From Mariprofundales bacterium (lineage in GTDB: Bacteria; Pseudomonadota; Zetaproteobacteria; Mariprofundales; S012-25), in NCBI GenBank assembly GCA_015487905.1, contig WFOX01000245.1, forward strand, positions 1 through 10,045: 10,045 nucleotides of DNA, read 5' to 3'. This document shows positions 1 to 6,535 of this stretch, piece by piece. Made by a program: the position numbers and the translations under genes. Position 1 is the first letter of the stretch. Each line of letters opens with the position of its first letter. The notes under the pieces were generated by a model, which was not told where the DNA came from, searched no databases, and saw only the letters and a list, made by a program, of their open reading frames with translations.

Positions 1-1527
1 CCCCTGCTCGGCGAGCTGGCGGCGCACCATGTCGGGATTCGCCTCAGGCTTGTCCACCTTGTTGATCGCCACCACGATCGGGATTTCCGCCGCACGCGCG
101 TGGTTGATGGCCTCAATCGTCTGCGGTTTCACGCCGTCATCGGCGGCGACGACGAGCACGGCCACATCGGCCACCTTCGCACCGCGCGCGCGCAGGCTCG
201 TGAAGGCCTCGTGCCCGGGCGTGTCAATGAACACGACGCGGTTGCCGTCCTCAAGCTTCACCATGTAGGCGCCGATGTGTTGCGTGATGCCGCCCGCCTC
301 GCGTGCGGCCACATTCGTGCGTCTGAGCGCATCCAAAAGCGTGGTCTTGCCGTGATCCACATGGCCGATGACGACGACCACAGGCGGACGCGGCTTGAGC
401 TTGTCAGGATCGTCCTCAGGCTCCTCGGCAAGCACATCCTCCACCGCCGCTTCATTGATGACCTTGGGCTTATGCCCGAACTCCTCCACGACGAGCACGG
501 CGGTATCCGCATCAATCGGATCGTTGGCGCGCACCATCGCGCCCATTTCCACAAGCTTTTTCACAACCTCGCCGACTTTCACGGCCATGCGCTGGGCAAG
601 ATCGGACACGAGAATCGGATCCGTGATCTCCACCTCGCGCACGACCTTGGGCCTTGCCTGCTCCTCCTCTTCCTCCTTGCGCTTCTTCTTGCGCGGCCCC
701 TTGGCAAGGCGCGCCAGGCGCTCTTCTTCCTCTTCCGTAAGCACCAGCGTCTTCTTCTCCAGATATTCACGCCGCGCAACCTTTTCTGCCCGCGAAAGCG
801 CCTTTTTCTTCTTTTCCTTCTTCTTGCGCTCAGGCTCCGGAATCACGGCCACGCGCAAAGGCGTGGCTTTGGGGGCACTCGCTGCGGCAGCAGGACGACG
901 CGCAGCAGCCTGCGTCGGTTGCGCGCTCCCTGCACGACGCGCCGCATGACGCGCTTCACGCCGCTTGCGCGCTTCTTCGCGTCGCTTTTTCTCTTCTTCG
1001 CTGAGGATCTGCGTCGTGCGCTGACGCGCGATCTCCGCAGGCGAAAGCGTCTTTGCAGGCCCGCGCGTGCGCGCGGCGCGCGCAGGCTCCGCGCCTCCCC
1101 CCGTTCGCGCGCTTGCCGCCTTTCTTGCGCTTGCCGATGCGGGCTTGCTGGCCTGAGCCTTCGCAGCACTGCGCTCCCCAGTAGAGGCAGCTTGGGCGGT
1201 CTTTTCTTCCGCCTTGGGCGTGGCCCCGAGTTTGGGTTTAAGCACGCGCCGGCGGCTGCGCTTCGTGATCACTTCCACAGGCTTGGCCGCCCCTTCGCGG
1301 CTTCTCGCCTCACCCCCCACGGTCGTCGTGCGCAGAACCACCTTGCGCACGCCCGCGCCGCCGTTCGTGCGCGCCGCGGCAAAGGCCTCGCGCACGCGCG
1401 CCTCTTCCTCTTCGCTCAGAGGCTGGGTGATAAGCTCCACGCGCACGCCGGCCTTCTCGGCCACTTCCATGAGCTCTTGAACATTCGCGTTCAGCTCATT
1501 TGCCAGCTCAAGCAGTTTCTTTGCCAT
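1..1527 (-). CDS. infB: Translation initiation factor IF-2, N-terminal part (3' end outside window)
   Basis: This gene encodes the GTPase that brings initiator fMet-tRNA to the 30S subunit and promotes subunit joining in the cytoplasm. The frame is open for 509 codons from an ATG at 1527-1525 to the left edge. I checked every codon and found no stop or frameshift. Residues 1-50 form a first IF2_N-type helical module (MAKKLLELANELN...). Residues about 60-295 are a Lys/Arg/Glu/Ala-rich linker, and a second IF2_N module starts near 301 (ITDPILVSDLA). The G domain starts near 383, with G1 GHVDHGKT at 388-395, the switch I Thr415 in GGITQHIGAY, G3 DTPGH at 435-439 and G4 NKVD at 489-492. G5, domain II and the C-terminal domains lie beyond the edge. 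A strong AAGGAG site 4 nt upstream fixes the start. The first 20 nt overlap the end of ylxR, so the two are probably translationally coupled. Confidence 0.98.
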   Translation of the reverse strand, partial: MAKKLLELANELNANVQELMEVAEKAGVRVELITQPLSEEEEARVREAFAAARTNGGAGVRKVVLRTTTVGGEARSREGAAKPVEVITKRSRRRVLKPKLGATPKAEEKTAQAASTGERSAAKAQASKPASASARKAASARTGGGAEPARAARTRGPAKTLSPAEIARQRTTQILSEEEKKRREEARKRREARHAARRAGSAQPTQAAARRPAAAASAPKATPLRVAVIPEPERKKKEKKKKALSRAEKVARREYLEKKTLVLTEEEEERLARLAKGPRKKKRKEEEEEQARPKVVREVEITDPILVSDLAQRMAVKVGEVVKKLVEMGAMVRANDPIDADTAVLVVEEFGHKPKVINEAAVEDVLAEEPEDDPDKLKPRPPVVVVIGHVDHGKTTLLDALRRTNVAAREAGGITQHIGAYMVKLEDGNRVVFIDTPGHEAFTSLRARGAKVADVAVLVVAADDGVKPQTIEAINHARAAEIPIVVAINKVDKPEANPDMVRRQLAEQG

Positions 1528-2161
1528 GCGTCTCCTTTTTCCACCACTCCGTTGCGCCTAGTCGCGCAAGCCATGCGAGCCAACGCACGATCGGTGCCCC
1601 AAGCCCACTTTCCAGCCCCACGACCGCAAGCCGTGTGCGCCCAAACCAAGCGCCGAGCACATCCGCGGGCGGCCCCTCCACGAGCTCCACGGGATCGCCC
1701 GCCGCGCGTCGCTGCTCCACGGCCCGCCCGACTTGGCGCACGAGCGCTTCGCCCGCATCCCTTGCGAGCACAACGATGAGCGGCGCAGGATACCACATGC
1801 GCCGCATCACCGCATCCCGTCCGATCGCGGCCTGAGGCCGGGCATGGCGCATGCGCGCCTCAATCGCGGCAGCAAGGGCGGCCACGATGCGCGCGCAAAG
1901 CGCGTCCCAATCGGGCCGTGCGTGCGGCTGCTTGGCGCGGATTGCGCGCAGCCCCTTGCGCGTGCGGGAAAGACAAGACGGCGAAAGACAAAGATAAGCG
2001 CCACGGCCCGGTGCCTGCGCCAAGGGATCGGGCCAGAGCTCACCTTTTTCGTCCACGACGATGCGCAGCATCGCCTCTTTCGGCTGCTTTTGCCGACAGA
2101 CGATGCAACTGCGCAACACGCCGTGCAGACGATCAGGATTCCTGCGCTTTCCCCTCGTCAA
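1508..2161 (-). CDS. ylxR: YlxR (DUF448) RNA-binding protein fused to an L7Ae-like domain
   Basis: The 217-residue protein has two parts. The N-terminal part (about 15-80) matches the YlxR/RnpM family: SCIVCRQ with Cys19 and Cys22, the PGRGAYLC block around 51-58, and Cys63, giving a CxxC...CxxxxC set that could bind a metal. YlxR proteins bind RNA and have been linked to RNase P modulation in Firmicutes. The C-terminal part (about 85-205) resembles the L7Ae/YlxQ fold: PLIVVLARDAG around 125-135, a Glu/Pro segment, then DVLGAWFGRTRLAVVGL. In Bacillus these are separate neighbouring genes; here they are one chain. The gene sits between nusA and infB. The start is uncertain. The TTG at 2161-2159 would overlap the nusA end by 29 nt and has only a weak GGG upstream. 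A GTG at 2119-2117 would begin just before SCIVC and leave 13 nt after the nusA stop. The L7Ae part is the less certain call. Confidence 0.88.
   Translation of the reverse strand: MTRGKRRNPDRLHGVLRSCIVCRQKQPKEAMLRIVVDEKGELWPDPLAQAPGRGAYLCLSPSCLSRTRKGLRAIRAKQPHARPDWDALCARIVAALAAAIEARMRHARPQAAIGRDAVMRRMWYPAPLIVVLARDAGEALVRQVGRAVEQRRAAGDPVELVEGPPADVLGAWFGRTRLAVVGLESGLGAPIVRWLAWLARLGATEWWKKETHGKETA
1532..1537 (-). promoter_or_regulatory. Shine-Dalgarno site of infB
   Basis: The minus strand reads AAGGAG, ending 4 nt before the ATG at 1527-1525. It lies inside the last codons of the upstream ylxR reading frame. It is among the clearest ribosome binding sites in the window and supports the infB start. 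Confidence 0.85.
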
Positions 2162-3623
2162 ACCAACCCAGCTTTTCGCGCGCTTGCAAGATCAGCTTGC
2201 CGAGCACATCGCGCTCTTCGTCGCTGAGATCCTCCAAATCGTCCACGGCGATCTCGGCAAGCTCCTCCACGCTGCGCACACCGGCTGCGATCAACTTTTC
2301 CGCAAGCTCGCCGGGAATGCCCTCCAGCTCCGAAAGCGGCGTGCCCTCGCCTGCCTCTTGCGCGGCCTGCTTCATCGCATCGGCAAGCAAGGCCTCCCGC
2401 GCGCGCATTTGCAACTCGGCTGCGATCTCCGCATCAATCCCTTCAATCTCCTCCAGCTCCGCTTGCTCGCAATAGGCGACGTCCTCCAAGGTGTAAAATC
2501 CCTCATTCACGAGCAACTCGGCCAAAGACTCATCCACATCCAACCGCTCCACGAACAAGCGCAGCGCGGCCTCGGCCTCTTCGCGGCGCCTTTCCGCTTC
2601 CTGCTCCACCGTCAGCAACTCAATGTTCCAACCCGTAAGCTCTTGCGCAAGGCGCACATTCACGCCGTTTTTGCCGATGGCCACGGCCAGGTTTTCTTCG
2701 GTCACGACGACCTCGATCGTGTGCTTGTCCTCGTCAATGACGACGCGCTCAATCTCAGCCGGCGCCAGCGCATTGACAACAAGTGCGGCGGGATCGTCCG
2801 TCCATTCAATAATGTCAATCTTCTCGCCGTGCAATTCATTCACGACCGCTTGCACGCGCGCGCCGCGTGCCCCCACGCAGGCGCCTACGGGATCCACATG
2901 CGGATCGTTGGAAGCCACCGCGATCTTCGTGCGCACGCCCGGCTCACGCGCAATGGCCTTGATTTCCACAAGCCCCTCTTGGATCTCCGGCACCTCCAGC
3001 TCAAACAGCCGCAGCACCATCCCTGCATCGGCGCGCGAGACGATCACCTGCGGCCCCTTGGCATGCTTGCGCACCTCGCGGATATACACGCGCACGCGAT
3101 CGCCCTGGCGGAAGGTCTCGCGGGGGATGCAGTCCTCGCGATACATGACCGCTTCGGCCTTGCCGAGATCCAGATACACATTGCCGCGCTCCACGCGCTT
3201 GACGATGCCGGTCGTGAGCTCCCCCACGCGCGGCGCGTATTCTTCATAGATGCGCTCGCGCTCGGCATCGCGCAGTTTCTGCGCGATCACATGCTTGGCC
3301 GTGTGCGCCGCAATGCGCTCAAGATCAATCGGCGGCAACTCCTCGCGCAACTCGTCGCCGATCTTCGCATCGGGCTTTTGCTTGCGCGCCTCCTCCAACG
3401 TGAGCTCATTGATCGGATCTTCCACCTCTTCCACGACGCGACGCACATGGTATAGCCGCACCTCGCCAGTCGTGCGATCAATCTCGGCAGCAAGGTTCTT
3501 TCCCTTGTGAAAACGGCGCGCAGCGGTGCGGATCGCCTGCTCCATCGCGCCGAGCACGGTCTCCGCATCCAACCCCTTTTCGCGCGCAACAGCTTGGGCG
3601 ACATGCAAGATTTCCTGACTCAT
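2133..3623 (-). CDS. nusA: Transcription elongation/termination factor NusA
   Basis: NusA binds RNA polymerase and nascent RNA and modulates pausing, intrinsic termination and antitermination. The 496-residue length nearly equals E. coli NusA. The polymerase-binding N-terminal domain spans about 1-125 and the S1 domain about 133-199 (GELTTGIVKRVERGNVYLDL). KH1 has its loop at 247-259 (GACVGARGARVQA) and KH2 its GKNG loop near 317-320 (AIGKNG). Two acidic helix-hairpin-helix repeats follow at about 355-412 and 428-490, as in proteobacterial NusA where they bind the polymerase alpha C-terminal domain. The ATG start has a GAGGTGG site 6 nt upstream and overlaps the rimP stop by 4 nt (ATGA). NusA represses its own operon in E. 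coli. That could apply here, given the hairpin ahead of rimP. Confidence 0.98.
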   Translation of the reverse strand: MSQEILHVAQAVAREKGLDAETVLGAMEQAIRTAARRFHKGKNLAAEIDRTTGEVRLYHVRRVVEEVEDPINELTLEEARKQKPDAKIGDELREELPPIDLERIAAHTAKHVIAQKLRDAERERIYEEYAPRVGELTTGIVKRVERGNVYLDLGKAEAVMYREDCIPRETFRQGDRVRVYIREVRKHAKGPQVIVSRADAGMVLRLFELEVPEIQEGLVEIKAIAREPGVRTKIAVASNDPHVDPVGACVGARGARVQAVVNELHGEKIDIIEWTDDPAALVVNALAPAEIERVVIDEDKHTIEVVVTEENLAVAIGKNGVNVRLAQELTGWNIELLTVEQEAERRREEAEAALRLFVERLDVDESLAELLVNEGFYTLEDVAYCEQAELEEIEGIDAEIAAELQMRAREALLADAMKQAAQEAGEGTPLSELEGIPGELAEKLIAAGVRSVEELAEIAVDDLEDLSDEERDVLGKLILQAREKLGWFDEGKAQES

Positions 3624-4090
3624 GAGCGACCACCTCGTTTCCGCATGGGTTCCACTTCGGGCTCGCGCACGGCGCGCGCCACTTGGGAAAGCTCTACATC
3701 CACTTCCTTGCCGTCATCCATGCGCACGCGCACATGCGTGCGTTCCACGGCCAGTCCGCGTCCGCAAAGCGTGCGACCATCGCGCATCACCAGCTTCCAA
3801 CGCTCGCCTAGGTGCCGCCGAAAGTCCTCCGGGCGCTGCATCGGCCAATCCAAGCCTGGCGAGCTCACCTCCAAGCGATAGCTGCCTTGGATCAAGTCCT
3901 CGGCGTCCAGTTGCAGCGAAAGCGCGCGCGAAAACGCTTCCAAAAGATCGCAATCCACGCCGCCTGCGCGATCCAGCACGACGCGCAACACGGGCGTGCG
4001 CCCGCCTGCGAGCTCTATGGCGAGCACCTCCACGCCCAAATCGGCTGCGATCGGCTCCGCGAGCGCCTGCACGCGCGCAGCAACATCCAA
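3620..4090 (-). CDS. rimP: Ribosome maturation factor RimP
   Basis: RimP assists 30S subunit assembly. From the TTG at 4090-4088 the protein is 156 residues, close to the usual 150 or so. It starts DVAARVQALAEPIAADLG, which aligns with the normal RimP N-terminus. The family signature YRLEVSSPGLD is at 71-81, followed by a C-terminal SH3-like domain at about 90-145 and a short basic tail (MRKRGGRS). Trp82 stands where Arg is common (GLDRP). The frame stays open further upstream to a TTG at 4174, giving 184 residues. That version would translate through the terminator hairpin and its T-run and adds residues that look unrelated to RimP, so I chose the internal TTG. It has a GGGGAA site 6 nt upstream. 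The stop overlaps the nusA ATG (ATGA), so this is the first gene of the rimP-nusA-ylxR-infB operon. Confidence 0.93.
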   Translation of the reverse strand: MDVAARVQALAEPIAADLGVEVLAIELAGGRTPVLRVVLDRAGGVDCDLLEAFSRALSLQLDAEDLIQGSYRLEVSSPGLDWPMQRPEDFRRHLGERWKLVMRDGRTLCGRGLAVERTHVRVRMDDGKEVDVELSQVARAVREPEVEPMRKRGGRS

Positions 4091-4096
4091 CTTGCT

Positions 4097-4102
4097 TTCC
4101 CC
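4097..4102 (-). promoter_or_regulatory. Probable Shine-Dalgarno site of rimP (decides the TTG start)
   Basis: The minus strand carries GGGGAA, followed by 6 nt and then TTG GAT GTT. The site lies just after the T-run of the hairpin at 4114-4143. A transcript passing the hairpin would expose it, while an upstream start at 4174 has no comparable site in frame with RimP homology. It is a modest match to AGGAGG. Confidence 0.55.
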
Positions 4103-4113
4103 GCTGGCGAAAT

Positions 4114-4143
4114 AAAAAAAGCGAGCGCGAGCGCTCACTTTTT
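4114..4143 (-). terminator. Intrinsic terminator after hisS, possible attenuator of the rimP operon
   Basis: Read on the minus strand, a run of A's leads into GTGAGCG, a CTCG loop, then CGCTCGC and seven T's. The 7-bp stem pairs 4132-4138 with 4121-4127 and is extended by A-T pairs from the flanking runs. One pair is G-U in minus-strand RNA but C-A in plus-strand RNA, so the hairpin is better formed in the minus direction, matching the genes. It starts about 53 nt after the hisS stop and ends 23 nt before the rimP TTG. Confidence 0.85.
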
Positions 4144-4155
4144 CAAGCGCGTGCG

Positions 4156-4184
4156 ATGCTAGTCGCTTGCGCAACGAGGAGCAA
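4156..4184 (-). promoter_or_regulatory. Weak candidate sigma70-type promoter for the rimP operon
   Basis: On the minus strand TTGCTC (4184-4179) and TAGCAT (4161-4156) are separated by exactly 17 bp. They match the -35 consensus at 3 of 6 positions and the -10 at 4 of 6. A start a few bases downstream would give a short leader containing the hairpin at 4114-4143. Such weak matches arise by chance, so the support is mainly position: the operon has only 105 bp upstream of it before hisS. Confidence 0.25.
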
Positions 4185-4195
4185 ACCGCGATAGA

Positions 4196-5434
4196 TCAAT
4201 CCGTTCGCAAAAGTTTGCACGCCTCCTCTAAATCAAGCTCGTGCTGGGTGCCCGTTTGCAAGTCCTTTACGCGCACAAGCCCCCGCTTCCACTCATCCTC
4301 GCCGACGATCACAGCCCAGCGCGCGCCCTGGCGATCCGCTTCGCGGAACTGGCGCTTGGCCCCGCCGCCGCCTGCATGCACGACGAAGAAGCCCTCGCGA
4401 CGCAACGCCTCGGCCACCTTGAGCGAGGGCGCAAGCATCTCCTCCCCCAGCGCGATGACGACGGCATCAGGCGCCGCAAGAGGAGCTTCATCCAGCAAAA
4501 GCGCAAGCCGCTCCAGACCCGCTGCAAAGCCCACCGCGGGCACATCAGGCCCGCCCAGCGCCTTCACAAGCCCGTCATAGCGCCCGCCCGCAAGCACCGT
4601 GGCCTGCGCGCCCAAGCCTTCCGCCACGAACTCAAAGGCCGTGCGCGTGTAGTAATCCAAGCCGCGCACGATCTTGGGATCCACACGATAGGCGATCCCA
4701 AGCGCCTCCAACCCCGCCCGCACCTCGGCAAAATGCGCGCGGCAAGCATCGCAAAGCATATCCAGCATGTGCGGCGCGCTTTGCAGCTCCGCTTGGCATG
4801 AGGCGTTCTTGCAATCCAGCACGCGCATGGGATTGCGCGTGATGCGCGCCTGGCAATCGGCGCAAAGCCGCTCGCGCCGCGCTTCCAAAAACGCCACGAG
4901 TCGCTCGCGGTAGGGCGGGCGGCATACGGAACAGCCAAGCGAGTTGAGAAGCAGCCGCACGCGCGCCGCCACACCGAGCGCGTCCAGATAGCGCCAGGCG
5001 AGCGCAAGCAGCTCCACATCGGCGGCAGGCGAGGCCAGCCCGAAGCATTCGCAGCCGAACTGCGTGAATTGCCGCAATCGTCCCTTTTGCGGGCGCTCGC
5101 GGCGAAACATCGGCCCGACATAGCACCAGCGCTGCGTGCCTCCCCGGTGCAATCCGGCTTGCAAGAACGCGCGCACGGCTCCTGCCGTGCCCTCAGGCCG
5201 CAGGCAAATGGCCTCACCGCCGCGGTCCTCAAAGCAATACATCTCCTTGCCGACGATGTCCGTATGCGTGCCGATGGAGCGCACGAAGAGTTCCTTGGGC
5301 TCCAAGACGGGTAGCACGACCTCCTGGTAGCCGTATTGCCGCGCAAGCCCGATGCCCTGTTCTTCCAAGAGGCGCAGCCGGGCTGCGTCCGCACCAAGCC
5401 AATCCGGGATGCCGCGCACGCGCTGGATGCGCAC
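4196..5434 (-). CDS. hisS: Histidyl-tRNA synthetase
   Basis: This class II synthetase charges tRNA-His with histidine in the cytoplasm. It has 412 residues, a normal length. It begins RIQRVRGIPDWL as expected. Motif 1 lies around 34-47, motif 2 at 109-131 (MFRRERPQ...FTQFGCECFG), the histidine-specific segment RGLDYYTRTAFEF at 257-269, AGGRYDGL at 282-289, and motif 3 AVGFAAGLERLAL around 300-312. The C-terminal anticodon-binding domain spans about 322-410. The insertion domain carries Cys168/171, Cys191/194, Cys208/213 and Cys228/231, which may hold structural zinc. The GTG start directly abuts the ispG stop TAG, with an AAGGAGG site 8 nt upstream lying inside ispG. It is the last gene before the terminator at 4114-4143. 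Confidence 0.98.
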   Translation of the reverse strand: MRIQRVRGIPDWLGADAARLRLLEEQGIGLARQYGYQEVVLPVLEPKELFVRSIGTHTDIVGKEMYCFEDRGGEAICLRPEGTAGAVRAFLQAGLHRGGTQRWCYVGPMFRRERPQKGRLRQFTQFGCECFGLASPAADVELLALAWRYLDALGVAARVRLLLNSLGCSVCRPPYRERLVAFLEARRERLCADCQARITRNPMRVLDCKNASCQAELQSAPHMLDMLCDACRAHFAEVRAGLEALGIAYRVDPKIVRGLDYYTRTAFEFVAEGLGAQATVLAGGRYDGLVKALGGPDVPAVGFAAGLERLALLLDEAPLAAPDAVVIALGEEMLAPSLKVAEALRREGFFVVHAGGGGAKRQFREADRQGARWAVIVGEDEWKRGLVRVKDLQTGTQHELDLEEACKLLRTD

Positions 5435-6535
5435 CTAGGCCGCCTCCTTGCGGCGCTCGGCCACCAGCGCCTCCACCTCGCGCACGACGCGCTCCACAAG
5501 CTCCTCCGTGCGCACCTTGCCGACGCGCTCGCCGTGGCGATAGAGCGTGTGCACGGGATAGCCGCCCGTGATACCGATGTCCGCCTCGCGCGCTTCTCCG
5601 GGGCCGTTGACGACGCAGCCGATGATCGCAACCGTGACAGGCTCGCGGATGTGCGCAAGCGCCTCCTCCAGCTTGGCCACGGTGTCAATCACCTCAAACT
5701 TCTGCCGCGCGCAGCTCGGGCAGGCGACGATGTTCACACCGCGGCTTGCAAGCCCCAGGGATTTGAGGATCTCATGGCCAACCTTGACCTCCTCCACGGG
5801 ATCGGCGGCAAGCGACACGCGGATCGTATCGCCGATGCCCTCAGCAAGCAGAATCCCAAGCCCGACCGCGGATTTCACGGTGCCCGCGCGCGGGCCGCCC
5901 GCCTCGGTGATGCCGAGATGCAATGGATAGTCGCAGGCACGCGCAAGCAGGCGGTAGGCGGCCACGGTCAGCGGAACATTGCTCGCCTTGAGCGAGATCT
6001 TGATCTCGCGATAGCCGAGCTCCTCCAGAATCCGGATATGATCCAGGGCCGATTCCACCATCGCCTCGGGTGTCGGCTCGCCGTATTTCTCCAAAAGCCG
6101 CGTTTCAAGCGATCCCGCATTGACACCGATGCGAATCGGCACCTCGCGGGCGGCGGCGGCCTCCACGATGCGCGCCACATATTTGCGCGCGCCGATGTTG
6201 CCCGGATTGATGCGCAAGCCCTGCACGCCCGCATCCAGGGCCGCCAAGGCGAGCTTCCAACTGAAATGAATGTCCGCAATGACCGGGATCGGGGATTCGG
6301 CGACGATCCGGCGCAAGGCCTTGGCTGAGGCGGGATCGGGGACGGACACGCGCACGAGATCGGCGCCCGCTTCCGCCACCTTGCGGATTTGCGCAAGCGT
6401 GGCCGTGGCATCCTTCGTGGGCGTGTTCGTCATCGTCTGCACGGCGATCGGGGCATCGCCACCGATCGGCACCGTGCCCACATGGATTTGGCGCGTCTTG
6501 CACCTTGGCGCCGGAATGCCCCAGTGCTGCTTCAC
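5435..6535 (-). CDS. ispG: 4-hydroxy-3-methylbut-2-enyl diphosphate synthase (flavodoxin/ferredoxin)
   Basis: IspG (GcpE) converts the cyclic diphosphate MEcPP to HMBPP in the MEP isoprenoid pathway, using a [4Fe-4S] cluster. The 366 residues form the usual short bacterial form, without the extra middle domain of plant and chlamydial proteins. The TIM-barrel part starts with VGTVPIGGDAPIAVQTMTNT near 19-38 and includes DIHFSWKLA near 88-96 and RINPGNIG near 108-115. The C-terminal cluster domain has Cys272 and Cys275 (ACPSCARQKF), then Cys307 and Glu314 (IGCVVNGPGE), the three Cys and one Glu ligands known from the family. The GTG start has an AAGGAG site 8 nt upstream and overlaps the lipoprotein stop by 4 nt (GTGA). 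The pairing with hisS directly downstream is conserved in gammaproteobacteria. Confidence 0.98.
   Translation of the reverse strand: MKQHWGIPAPRCKTRQIHVGTVPIGGDAPIAVQTMTNTPTKDATATLAQIRKVAEAGADLVRVSVPDPASAKALRRIVAESPIPVIADIHFSWKLALAALDAGVQGLRINPGNIGARKYVARIVEAAAAREVPIRIGVNAGSLETRLLEKYGEPTPEAMVESALDHIRILEELGYREIKISLKASNVPLTVAAYRLLARACDYPLHLGITEAGGPRAGTVKSAVGLGILLAEGIGDTIRVSLAADPVEEVKVGHEILKSLGLASRGVNIVACPSCARQKFEVIDTVAKLEEALAHIREPVTVAIIGCVVNGPGEAREADIGITGGYPVHTLYRHGERVGKVRTEELVERVVREVEALVAERRKEAA

Noticed and set aside
781..830. Runs of ctt/ttc on the plus strand resembling a simple repeat
   Set aside because: They are Lys/Glu codons (AAG, GAA, GAG) of the IF2 linker, read in frame on the minus strand, and not an independent repeat.
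100..1779. 559-codon open frame on the plus strand
   Set aside because: It lies antisense to infB and ylxR. Its product is Arg/His/Leu-rich with no recognisable family, while the minus-strand frame is a textbook IF2. High G+C and biased codons remove stops from the opposite strand.
2061..3455. 464-codon open frame on the plus strand
   Set aside because: It is a shadow of nusA. The translated product has no domain and the opposite strand encodes full-length NusA.
4564..5688. 374-codon open frame on the minus strand across the hisS-ispG junction
   Set aside because: It is in a different frame from hisS and ispG and gives a Ser/Arg/Ala-rich product without any family features.
5336..6328. 330-codon open frame on the plus strand
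   Set aside because: It is antisense to ispG, with no family match and no ribosome binding site that I could see.
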